A DNA stretch of 64,000 nucleotides, taken from positions 868,001 to 932,000 of the forward strand of contig JAQOTA010000060.1 of assembly GCA_029532415.1 (NCBI GenBank). Reading direction: 5' to 3'. This DNA is from Marasmius tenuissimus. Its lineage: Eukaryota; Basidiomycota; Agaricomycetes; Agaricales; Marasmiaceae. Below are positions 12,645-22,691 of the stretch, piece by piece (positions within the stretch are counted from its first letter, which is position 1; every line of letters begins with the position of its first letter). The notes under the pieces were generated by a model. The model saw only the letters and a list, made by a program, of their open reading frames with translations. It made no database searches and was not told the origin of the DNA. Both the position numbers and the translations under genes were made by a program.

Positions 12645-13671
12645 ATGAACTCCCTCTACACATCCGGAGTCCGTCAAACAAGTTCAATACAAGCCGACCT
12701 CGAACGGTTAAGGAATGGAGATTCGTCCCCTGCCTTGATGGGTGCTTTTTTCACTCCCAATTCTTGAAAGGTCGAAAGAACGTTCATGCTAACGAACGGC
12801 TTCTCTCCCTCTGTTTCTTGGCCTCGTTTCCTCTGTTAGGGCAGATAACCGCGTCGCTCGCAGCTATGAGTCGGACGATAGACGATTATGATAGTATGGC
12901 GAAGAGGGAGATGATCAAAGCAAAGCAGGAGAAGGCTCAGATGTATGTGACCTGTCTATGGAATAACACAAATCCTTCTCACTCTTGCTTGCTTGCTACA
13001 GGCGAGTTCAAAAATTTCGTTCAGACTACCAAGAATTCCGGAGTCAATTCGACAAGTTGAAGAATGAAGCTAGCGCTGAGGTGCGTCCCCATTGTCCTCG
13101 TCGTTTCCCTGACACGCTTTGACCCCCCACCCAGCGCGAAGCAGCACACCGTGCAGAACTATTCACCGGAACGTCGCTCAACCCTTCCTCTACCTCCTCC
13201 ACCGACGCACGTCGTCGTTTCCAAACTACACACACTCCCAACTCGACTTTACACCCCGGCCTTCGACCCCAGTCGTCGGGGTCGGAACACAGTGAAAACC
13301 CATTTCGCGGTCCGACTCCACAGCTACGTGAAGACCATGCGTTACGCGAACACACGTTCATCCAGAATACCCATGCCCAACTGGATGACTTTCTCGCACA
13401 GGGGAGGGACGTGTTGGACAACTTGGTGGATCAGAGGAATATATTGAAGGGTACGCAGTCGAGGTTGGCGGGTGCGGCGAATACGCTGGGGATGAGTAGG
13501 GATGTTATCGGGTGGATTGAGAGACGGAGGTGAGTACTGAAAGACTTTCTTTTGGCCGTTAGATGGTACTGACGAATTGTATGTTTTAGTACACAAGATA
13601 TGTACATATTCTTTGCTGGAGCCATCTTCACATTCTTCTGTTTTTGGCTTATCTGGCATTACCTAGGCTAA
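12645..13671 (+). CDS. BOS1: Golgi/ER Qb-SNARE Bos1 (membrin/GOSR2 type), 251 aa
   Basis: SNARE protein for ER-to-Golgi vesicle fusion, forming a complex with Sed5, Bet1 and Sec22 homologues. Exons: 12645-12741, 12840-12942, 13002-13080, 13135-13529, 13590-13671. The N-terminal Habc helices begin MNSLYTSGVRQTSSIQADLE and continue GQITASLAAMSRTIDDYD and KFRSDYQEFRSQFDKLKNE. The SNARE helix is NTHAQLDDFLAQGRDVLDNL through LAGAANTLGMSRDVIGWIER, and the protein ends in one membrane anchor (IFFAGAIFTFFCFWLIWHYL), as expected for a tail-anchored SNARE. The length fits the family. It lies 113 bases from the converging stop of the metallo-beta-lactamase-like gene. Confidence 0.9.
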
Positions 13672-13784
13672 GGCCCGGGGGGTGGATGTTTTTGCGCTTT
13701 TTTACGTCTATTTTCTTCGCTTACCCTACTTCCCGTACAGTATTGATACATAAATTTTTGTTGTTGTGGAATACAGGTTTCTTT

Positions 13785-15096
13785 CTACTGATACACGGCC
13801 CCTCCCAACCTCCCCGATTCCTCCAGTTGCGCATCGCCGACTACCTCAACCTTGATACCGACCCCCGCTGGAACGACTCCTGCACCCAGCTCGTTCTCCA
13901 GTGCGACCTTTGCTTGGAAGCCCGTACAATGCATTGGCAAGACGTACGTGGGTGATGGGCGAAGTGTCTTGGAGAGGAATTCGACGGTAGGTTGTATACG
14001 GGGAGCCATGTCATCCCCTGCAAGATGGAGGCCACCGATAATCATGTAGAGAGGTCGGGTGAAGCCAAAGGTAGAGAGAAGGTCTTTGACAACATTGATT
14101 ATCCCAGCATGCGAGCACCTTTTTCGTGTTGTGCGTTCACAAATGTCAGTGGAAGGGGCCACTCACAGCAAAGACTTGAGAACTCACGCGCTGAACACGA
14201 CCAATCCCTTACCAGCAACGTCGATCGCTGCGAACCTCTCATCCATGATATGGGGTTCAGGTTTCCAGTGTTCTTGAAACCACCGCATCCCTCCTCTGAG
14301 TCCATCCGCTTCGAAATCAGTCACGCGAGGTATCTCTCCGGAAACCCAAACTGTTCCATCGGCGACTAGGTGACCCTCTGGATGCTTCTCTACGACCCCA
14401 CCAGCCTTTTCGATCCCATCAAAGGTCGGATCCTCTCGAAGTCGGACTATGACTTTGGAGAACGTTGGACCGGGGGCGATTCCACGTGCGATTGGGCGGT
14501 CGGGGTGAACGTCTACTACGCACTCTGCCGGGGTAGACTCGGTTTGGGAATCGGAGTACTGTCGACGGTGGTCAAGGAATGAGAGTAGCCCTCCAGTGTG
14601 ATCGCTGTGCCAGTGAGATGTGATAATGCGGGTTATGTTGGTTGGAGGAATGTGCATAGCGGAGATGTTGCGGACGAGGGTTGTACTATCGGGACCGGTG
14701 TCGAAGAGGGTGTATTTGGATGCTGGTGAGTCTGAGCTGGAAGTTTCCTGAGCCGCGTATGAATAGTCAGATGAGTAGATGGATGGCGAGGTCTGATAAA
14801 CGTACGATGAGCGCAGAAAACCCATGAGCACCACAACAGCATTTGTCGAAATCGAGAATGGGCACTTCCGTCTGTTGGTCGGTCTCGAAGTGCTTGTCCT
14901 GAATATGGGTCTTAATCTCATGCGAGAATCCTGGAGGGAGTTTGGTGAACCTGTCGTGTTTGAGAAAGGTCAACTTTGAGGCACATCTTGAGCAAGTGGA
15001 ACTGACTACGCACCATTCGATCGAGTTATCGACCAGGAAAGTGATTGTCAACTTGTCCACCTTTTTGAGCTGGGGTACTCTTGAATCAGAAGACAT
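13785..15096 (-). CDS. Metallo-beta-lactamase-fold hydrolase, MJ0888/DHPPS-like (373 aa)
   Basis: Zinc-type hydrolase of the metallo-beta-lactamase superfamily, closest in motif layout to the branch holding the archaeal 7,8-dihydropterin-6-methyl-4-aminobenzene-phosphate synthase-like proteins. Exons: 15096-15014, 14950-14806, 14747-14188, 14118-13785. Visible motifs: LTITFLVDNSIEW near the start, a CCCGAHGFSALI segment, YTLFDTG, the metal-binding SHWHSDHTGG, CSHAGIINVV across the last splice, and IIGGLHLAGDD. Every join falls inside a family motif. The substrate in fungi is unknown; an esterase or pterin-type phosphatase role cannot be told apart from sequence. It is expressed divergently from the orphan gene at 15393. 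Confidence 0.8.
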
Positions 15097-15392
15097 TGTA
15101 GAAGGAGTAGATGGACGTCTCTTGACAAGTCGAGATGGTTGTATGCGCCCAAGGCGACCTCAAGCTGGCCCCCGGTGGGTCATGCAGCCCCTCACGGACG
15201 GGCGGCGGGTTTCGCGGGAGTTTTGGAATAAATATAGGTGCAGGGTACCTATTCATTTTGACTTGACCATGGTATTCAGGGCCGCAAGTGGGGTTGACCG
15301 TTGAATGGATCGATTGAGACCCTTCGGCAAAATCCGTACCTGCTTGCAAAACGCGTCGCGTCGCGCCATCCACTTGTGATTTGTCCATCACC

Positions 15393-17028
15393 ATGCCTCA
15401 AGATTTGAGGGAACATGACTCCATTGGTCCTCAGACACAGGAATGGCCACATCGCTCTAATCACCAATCTCAGTCACAGAATCAACGTCCTCATCACTAC
15501 CTCGACGCAACGAGAAATATTCCCTCAAATTTGTGCTCTCTCGGCAATTTTCATCACCAGAACCAGACGCAGCCACATACACAAAACCATGGAGGCCCAG
15601 GAATAAGCAACTTGGAAGCCATGATTCTTGCCAATGCACCGCACGAGCACCTCATCGCTGCTGGGAACCCTGCATATTTGCATCTCTGGAATCAGTTTCT
15701 AGCATTGGAGTGCGTTTCGCAGCTCTTTTTTTTTCACGCATGAAACTGATTCAGCTTGCAGTAACTACGTGCAATGCTCTATTGAAACGGCGGAATCCCT
15801 TCGTCGGCAGATCCAAATCCAAAATCATCCGTCTTTCGCGCCCTTGGAAGACCAAGACATGGACACCGGTCCAGCCATGCCAGAATCCATGGCCGCGCCT
15901 CTGCCTATTCCCACTCCGAATTCTCTCCCAGATAGAAATCCAAGTCATAACAACACAAATTCTCTTGGTCCTAGCCCGAATTCTCTCACTTTTGCTTCGA
16001 ATGCCGCGTTTTCTTCCGTTGCTGCTCCTGCTCCTGCCTCCGCTTCAAGTAGACCCGAGTCTCGTTGCTCTCCGATCGCAAGATTGATGTCACCGTTCAA
16101 TCAGCCCCAGGAACGGCAAGGAGGTGGACGGTCGCCTTTCACATCGATCCCGCTGGGCCACTCCCAGTCCCCCTCTGATACTCAAACTCGTTCTCGGACT
16201 CCTGCTTCTGAGTCCGATCCCAAGTCCAAAACCACTCCCACGAAAAAATCAGCAGGATCTTCCAAAAAGCCCAAAGCCAAGTCTGCTGCGACCCCGAAAA
16301 AGACATCCTCGAAGAAAGCGGGGTTCAAACCGCCCAAACTCGTAAGGACGGCAAGCAAGGTCAAGGTTCCCCGATCATCAAAATCCACTTCGGGTTCTCT
16401 CCTCCCTCGTTCCGAATCCCAGTCCAAGCAACCTGTTTCCGAGTCCATCTCTACATGCTCCAAACTCGACCCGGACGACTATCCGGACATCAAGTATTGG
16501 TATGAACATCGTTTCCACAATGCCCGGCGTGACGCCCAAGCCAAGTCTACCGATTTTCTCGAGCACAAGAACGGGGAGTGCTTTACTTTCCAAGAGCGCG
16601 TGCAAGTGTATGCTGAGGCGTCTGCGTACTGGGAGTCTATCGCTGCGGAGGTAGGCGGGGAGGACGGGGACGGTGTGGATTTGGTACCGTGTTTTAGAGA
16701 CGCTTCGGCGAAGATGATGGAGGAGTTTGTGGGGAGGCTTGAGGGTGCGTTTCCGGTGTTGGCGATGTGTGAGGCTGGGTGGAAGTCAAAGAGGGTGTGG
16801 ATTCATCAGCTCAAGCAGTGGAGGCAGAATGTGAAGGCTAAGAGGAAGAAGGCTATCGTGGATGGCGTTGCGGTTGGTGGTGGAGAAGGACAGGGTGATG
16901 AGACGAATGGGCTGGGTGATGAGAAGAAAGGGCAGGATGACGATGGTAATGGGGAGAAAGAGGGTGACGGTGACGATGTGGTTTGTATAGGAAACAAGAA
17001 GTCGGTCGTTGAAGGCGTGAGTTTTTGA
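15393..17028 (+). CDS. Orphan nuclear-type protein, Ser/Lys-rich (527 aa)
   Basis: I do not recognise this protein. Exons 15393-15709 and 15762-17028 join as LALD|NYVQCSIETAESL. The N-terminus is Gln/His/Asn rich; residues about 110-250 are Pro/Ser-rich and disordered; then a strongly basic block of about 60 residues (TPTKKSAGSSKKPKAKSA onward) suggests nuclear localisation and nucleic-acid contact. A compact C-terminal region follows, starting DYPDIKYWYEHRFHNARRDA and containing FTFQERVQVYAEASAYWESI, predicted mostly helical; this is the part most likely to be conserved. The tail is Gly/Asp/Glu-rich. TTG at 15381 also opens the frame, but ATG 15393 is the sound start. Reality of the gene rests on the clean splice and biased codon use. 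Confidence 0.6.
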
Positions 17029-17744
17029 CTTACAATCCTAGCTGCCTAATCTGATTACTTGTTCCTGCAGTGATTGCGTGAGTTGCTCGTCCACGGCTTT
17101 CACGGTACACTTGTGCTTCGAATACCTCATTGCTTTATAAGAGACCAGATCGCTTAGAAGAATGGTGATATTCTTTGACGTCGATGAACTTTTTAAGAGA
17201 CTTTGCATAAGATTTCCGATATTGGTCTCTAGTTGGGACGAGACTGCGGCATGCAGGTGAACGAGGGTGAACGCCGCACAAATTCGGCAGGAGATCACAG
17301 CCACATCGGCTGGTCTTGTGAGCACGGGTGAATTTACCCTGAGTTACTCCTCGTCATCATGCCAATCAGGAGATGTGAAATTTACGTGATGATTGTGGCT
17401 TTGACCTCCGCCAGCATGTCCAACTTCCGTCTCGACTCTCGAGCGCGTTCCCTCGTATATCTTCGCGTCTTCTGTACTCTATTCCCTCTGAATATATCTC
17501 TTGGCGTGCACTGTCTCACATTCGCAATTCTGACCTGCCCTCAACATAAACAAAGAACCAAACAAGATTTCCCTATAAAATGGGGGGCCCAACGTCGATA
17601 TTCCCCAGATCAGGTTGAACTAGTTCTCCTTACGAGGACTTGTACTTCAGGATCTCTGTACCTTACCAGTACTATACACTTAGCTTACCAGCTACTTACA
17701 ACCTACCTACCGCCTACCTACATCCTATATACCTACGATACAGC
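17029..17744. other. Intergenic with a TATA box
   Basis: About 716 bases. The right half is the promoter of the 192-aa orphan gene: a clear TATAAA at 17574-17579, about 170 bases before the ATG, followed by a leader with many CTAC/CTACCTAC words. The left half shows nothing I can name. Confidence 0.5.
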
Positions 17745-18512
17745 ATGTCGCTTGCTACGTCGTGTTCTCTGTCTTCCTCTGCGTCCTCGTCGTCTATCGC
17801 AGCGCTGACAGCCTCTCTTTCCTACAGGTCGTTCATCGCAGGCGTTCACAACCAGGATCTCGAGTGGGACGAGTCGAGCTTCCTGGACGCTGTGAGTACT
17901 CTTTCCTTCCTCATCGTCGTGGTCGTTGTTGACATTGTCCTCTTCGTCGTCGTCGTTGTCTCAGGCCGGCGTGGACGACTCCTATCTCTTCGACAGGCCC
18001 GTCGACCACGACTTTGAGGACGACAGCTTCATGTTCCACCAAGAATGCGCCGTGAGTACCTCTCTCTTGTTTATTCGAGCGCATATATACTGACCATCGC
18101 CCTTGTAGGTCCTCGACACTTCGGACGTCGTCGTCTTCCAAGGCTCTGGATATGTGTCTCGGTCTGACATTCCGGTTCGTACCGACCTCTCTTCGTCCAC
18201 TATTTACCGCTAATCAATCTCGCCTTTGTGCAGGTTCCTGAAGAAGTGCTCCCCGCCGTCAGGAGGGTCGAGCATCATTCGGGACCGGTTGTTCACGACC
18301 AGAGACGCAGGCTCTTATTCGAGATCCAACGCCAAGAAGAAGAGCACCGACAAGAGATGGACAAGATTCGACGCGACCTCGGGATCATCAAGGACGACGA
18401 CGACTGGGAGGACGACGTCTCGATGGAGTTGGAGGAGGTTCCGGCGGTGGATATGTTGGCGGCTTTGGAGGAGCGGGCGAGGAGGAACGGAATTCCATGG
18501 GGCTACTTCTAA
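17745..18512 (+). CDS. Orphan acidic protein (192 aa)
   Basis: No family recognised. Exons 17745-17891, 17965-18051, 18109-18174 and 18234-18512; all three introns lie between codons (phase 0). The N-terminus is Ser-rich, then LEWDESSFLDA|AGVDDSYLFDRPVDHDFEDD, the short exon VLDTSDVVVFQGSGYVSRSD, and a charged helical C-terminal half (RRRLLFEIQRQEEEHRQEMD) ending with acidic DDDDWEDDVSMELEEV and a terminal aromatic GIPWGYF. No signal peptide or membrane segment. A TATA box and long leader suggest a well-expressed or inducible gene. The helical half may be a coiled coil. Function unknown. Confidence 0.6.
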
Positions 18513-18612
18513 GCCCGAGTATGTTGTCTTCGTTCGTCTGCTTTGCGACGCCGCTGACCCTCGTTGTTCCAGAGGCAGGGATTTTCTGGGGACTCTTCGT
18601 TCCTTCCATTGA

Positions 18613-18755
18613 GCTTGCTGTGGTTGGCCGCCGCGGTGGGTGAGGTGGTTGGGCGATTTGTCTTTGGAAGGCGTCGAGCCGGTCGCTTTCATTTGCTCCT
18701 GCTTGCTGTGGTTGGCCACTGCAGTGAGTGGGGTGGATGAGGCGGCTTGTCTTGG
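18613..18755. repeat. Two diverged direct repeats of about 55 bp
   Basis: GCTTGCTGTGGTTGGCC starts at 18613 and again at 18701; similarity runs on for about 55 bases (GGTGGGTGAGG versus AGTGAGTGGGG, then a shared TTGTCTTTGG/TTGTCTTGG). The copies are 88 bases apart, in the 3' flank of the 192-aa orphan gene. Confidence 0.6.
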
Positions 18756-19209
18756 TGCCAGGGATTGGGGTTGGGAGCTGGGTCATGGGTCGCAGGTGAG
18801 TAATTAATCCTTCCCCTTGGACAATGTCTGGCCTCTTCGCGGCCCAAGGGACTAGTAGTCGTGGACTCTGTCCACGATGAAGCCAACAGACATCACTTTT
18901 ATTGAGACCATCTACACTGATGGTTTATTTCACAGTTTGCCTTGGTGTTTATAAATTTTTCTTTCATTCATGAAGGACTATGTTGGGAAGTGGCGCTGGA
19001 CTACTGGGTACTTACAGATGGTTTATGCGCATATATGGATAGGCAATGTCATGTTTGAAGTGTAAGTTATCATGAATCCGAAGACAATATAGAATCATCC
19101 AAGGCGCGCATTCAATATGAATCAGTGAAGGTGAACATCTGTATTCATCGACGCATATTTTGTGTTCGGACAAGTATGAAGAATGGTATCACAGACCCAT
19201 GAGCAGAGT
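18756..19209. other. Intergenic between convergent genes
   Basis: 3' flanks of the 192-aa orphan gene and of the flavin-reductase-like gene. AT-rich in the middle; no gene or RNA seen. Confidence 0.5.
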
Positions 19210-20339
19210 CTAGTCCGACTTGCCAGCCTGCTCTGAGAGCCGGGAGATCTCGTCACGGCTCGCTTTCCACGAGACGCGTGGGAGCTCAAAGCCATCGGTG
19301 AGCCTCGAATACGCTGTCCCTCCCAACCGAGCCACAGGTCGTAGGAGAGCTGGATCGATCTGCAGGCCATCGGGTGAGAGGACAGACTCCCTTACATGTA
19401 CTTGCTTGATTAAGCCGAAAACAAGAGTGTTGGTAACTTGCTGAGAATCCAGAGCGGTTATGTCGTGGTGAAAATGCAGCTAAAATGGGGCGTTTCAGCG
19501 GATGCTAAACAAGAAGGAGCTGAAAGTGGAGAGCGAGAAGCGTACTTTGCACTCCATGCTAACAGCGCTTTCTTTGACGCAAGGGGGCTTGACTTCTTTC
19601 TGGAGGAAGCTTTTAGAAGAGGACCCGAATATGTACTGTACTCCACTTACGCTAGGTTCCATAGTTAGTCCACTGACGAGCCATTCGTCGACCGAGGCGG
19701 GGGCTTCGACGGAACAAGAGTTGGCTGCTTCCACGAAGTTTTCACTAATGATGTTGACCGTGAATTCGCCCGTATCGAGTATGTTTTCCCGCGTGTCTTT
19801 TGGTCGTTTGGTGGACAGAAGGAACGAGACACTGACCAAGGGAGGGTTGTGAGAGACCTATAAGAATTCGTATATCAACCAATGTAGTCGATCAAGTGAC
19901 GTAGAACTTACCATTGAAAAGTAGCTTGACCATGCGTCGAAAGCTTGAGTTCCAAAGTTGCCTTGGTGAACAGAAGTAGTATTCACCTAAACGGTGCGAG
20001 GTTGGGTGTTCCATCCGTGGCCAGCGAGGATACGAACGCGATAGGACGTGGTATTATGGCCGATGTAAGTAAACGATACGCGTCTCTATTGCAGATTTAT
20101 CGAATCGGAACGAGCGACACCAGGAACTTCGACACATACTTGCCTGGTGTCTCCTGCATGATCCATGTCTTTCTGGGTGAATTCTCGTGTCCCGATTCCG
20201 AGGAAGCCCCTTGACCCAGTGTCCAAGCTGCGGACGGAGGCTGCGAGAGCTTGAACGATAGACCACTGTCGAACGGGGCCCGAGAATGATTACACCGACG
20301 GATCGGATAAAGGATAGAACGAGCGGTGTGTCGGTACAT
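19210..20339 (-). CDS. Flavin reductase-like, FMN-binding split-barrel protein (280 aa)
   Basis: Member of the flavin reductase-like domain family (DIM6/NTAB type), which bind FMN in a split barrel and act as flavin or small-molecule reductases. Exons: 20339-20140, 20085-19987, 19924-19912, 19857-19651, 19599-19546, 19479-19210. Motifs: PPSAAWTLGQGA near the N-terminus, AYRLLTSAIIPRPIAFVSS, LATDGTPNLAPFSYFSMVS and HNPPLVSVSFLLS, TGEFTVNIIS, VKPPCVKESAVSMECK, VTNTLVFGLIKQVHV. The third exon is only 13 bases and supplies part of the conserved FSYFSM strand. The 51-base intron 4 is needed to bring EPS next to KEVKPP, although the frame is open through it. Substrate is unknown; in fungi such genes are often linked to ferric or quinone reduction, which is not shown here. 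Confidence 0.85.
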
Positions 20340-20590
20340 TTGTCCAGGTGGAAGTATGAGATTGAGGTGCCGCAGTTCCTTCCTCCCACGATACCTCGCA
20401 CCCGTGAAATTAAAGGTCGATCTACATTGGATTGGCCTTAGCCAGTTATAGCACTTGAATTTCGAAGGTTACGATTCGTCATAGTGACTGCGAGGATAGT
20501 GGGGCTGCGTAGACCGATAGCTCGTACAACATGAAACCTGGGGCTAAAACAGGACTAGAATTTGCCCATGCCATATAAGCTCAAATAACA

Positions 20591-22334
20591 ATGTCAGCAC
20601 CACTTTCATCCCTGCGCACTCTCCAGAGAGGTCCTCTCTCTCGTCTGCAGCCCCATCGTCACCCCCACTCATACACAACCTGTCAGACACGACAGCTCTC
20701 GTCTTGTTCTATCCTGAGAAAGAGAGACGTGTCATTAACAGCGCCTTTCACATCATACAAATTCAGGGCATTTGTCCCGGTCCAACCGTCGTCACCTTCC
20801 TTTCTTTCCTTTCTCTCGTCCTGTGCACCATACTCCCAAGCACGAAGAATGTCGACTCGAAGAAGAGATACCGATGTACACCATCATGACGATGGTAGAC
20901 CGAGAGCAGTACAGAACGGATCGGCCAACCCGCAAGCTAACGGCCATGCCGAGCACGAACACGAACACGACCATGACCATGACCACGCTCACTCACATTC
21001 GCTATTCGGTCATTCTCACTCTCATGGCGAGCACGACAACCACGGTACAGAACAGATAATGGCTGCGTTACAGGGCTCAGGTATGTCGTCACACAACCTT
21101 CACAGTGCTCCCTTACATCTCTGACTGGTACAAATTGCAGGCGACCGAGGCAGTCAAATAACGTTGATTGGGCTCTACTCAAATATAGGATTAACGCTAG
21201 CAAAGGGGTTGGCAGGATGGTTCATGCATTCAGCTTCATTATTAGCAGACGCTGGCCATTCTTTGAGCGGTGCGCCCGATTTGTTCCATACTTATCCTGA
21301 GTCTTGAATTCTCGAGCCATTCGTATCCTCCAGATCTCCTAGGAGACTTTGTTACCCTCTTCTGCTGGAGACTATCCCGCAAGTCGCCCACAGAGCAATA
21401 CCCGTATGGATTTGCAAAGTTCGAGACACTAGGAACGACTGTCGTTTCGCTTCTGCTCATCGGAGGGGCCCTCGGCATTGGTTTCCACTCCTATCACCTC
21501 CTCATTGCAGCCCTCGCCGAAACAGCACAGAATCTTCCCAGTGGACCGGTCCAGGAGATTCTAGCCAACGTCACGGAAATAGCTCCCGGTATACCCCAGG
21601 CCTTACAACACGACCATCATTCGCACTCTGTGGACCCAAATGCTGCTTGGTTCGTATACCGGTCATCTGGGTTTCTCCTATAAGCTCACTTACCGGACTT
21701 ATTCTGCGAACAGGTTCGCAGCGCTCAGTATTATCGCGAAGGAATGGCTGTATCGAGCCACCAAACGCGTCGCGGACGAAGAGCACAGTCCCGTTTTACT
21801 CGCGAATGCCATCCATCACAGGAGCGACGCGTATTCCAGTCTCGTTGCCTTAATCGCCATTCTCGGAACTTCGATGTTCCCGCATATTCCTCTTGATCCC
21901 ATAGGTGGTGAGTTACGACTGCCGAACTTCTGCATCGAATCCTCGCCTAATTCGTTCATCCTACTCTAGGTCTCGTCGTCTCCTTCGTCATCCTCCAACA
22001 GGGTACTTCACTCCTCATGGGTGCTTGGGGTGACCTCACAGACGCCGGTGTATCCGCGAAGATGATCCAGAAACTAAAGCGGACATTAGAACCTCTGCGT
22101 TCCGATTCTTCTCCTTTATCTCCCGCCATCATCAATAATATCACCGACCTACGGGCACGTCGAGCTGGATCTCTGTTATACGTAGACTTGACCGCCGAAG
22201 TTCCTGGCACTCTCACTGTCGAGCAGCTGTCTGCACTCGAAGAGGAGATCCTAGCGACGATGAAAGCGAAACGGAGGGAGGTAGCGGAGGTGCGGGTTAA
22301 GTTCAGACCGACCAAGACAGAGACAAAGATCTGA
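20591..22334 (+). CDS. MMT1: Mitochondrial metal transporter, cation diffusion facilitator (497 aa)
   Basis: CDF-family divalent metal transporter resembling yeast Mmt1/Mmt2, which export iron from mitochondria. Exons: 20591-21080, 21141-21269, 21334-21649, 21714-21907, 21970-22334. The N-terminus (MSAPLSSLRTLQRGPLSRLQ, rich in Arg/Ser, no acid) looks like a mitochondrial presequence. A His/Asp/Glu-rich loop (HEHEHDHDHDHAHSH) precedes the first membrane helix and could bind metal. CDF motifs: LIGLYSNIGLTLAKGLAGW, SLLADAGHSLSD|LLGDFVTL with the metal-site Asp residues, PYGFAKFETLG, and the second site LANAIHHRSDAYSSL (HxxxD). The cytoplasmic C-terminal domain ends VRVKFRPTKTETKI. A 250-base gap separates it from the divergent flavin-reductase-like gene, a possible redox/iron pairing. 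Confidence 0.88.
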
Positions 22335-22691
22335 GGGGGTGTCAGGACGCGCGCGTACGATGGCTTTGTTGTTCAAGCCCTATTTATCTCTATCATCCGT
22401 TACAGTCTTGTTATTAGTTTAGCCCATTCAGTGTACCATACAATTCGGAATGAGAAATTCTGTGTAAGTATATAGATACAGTGGAGAAAACTTGAGTATT
22501 TGACTTGGAAAATAAAGTAAGAATAATTGAGTAACTTTCTACGTGAAGGCATTGTCCGACGAAATGCTAATGTACGAACTGCATCGAGGCGCCAAGAAAT
22601 GCGGGCGTGCCGCGTGAGGTAGGGTAGAAGAGGGGGTATAAGACGATATGGTGGATGAAACTAGCAGCAATTTTGATGTGATTGTGTATCT
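22335..22691. other. Intergenic between convergent genes
   Basis: 357 bases between the MMT1-like stop and the stop of the CANIN-like gene; AT-rich with AATAAA-like words near 22510. Nothing else seen. Confidence 0.5.

Noticed and set aside
20086..20143. GC donor in the flavin-reductase-like gene (CCAG|GCAAGT)
   Set aside because: A standard GTATGT donor four bases further on gives the family-like TPGKDAYRLL join.
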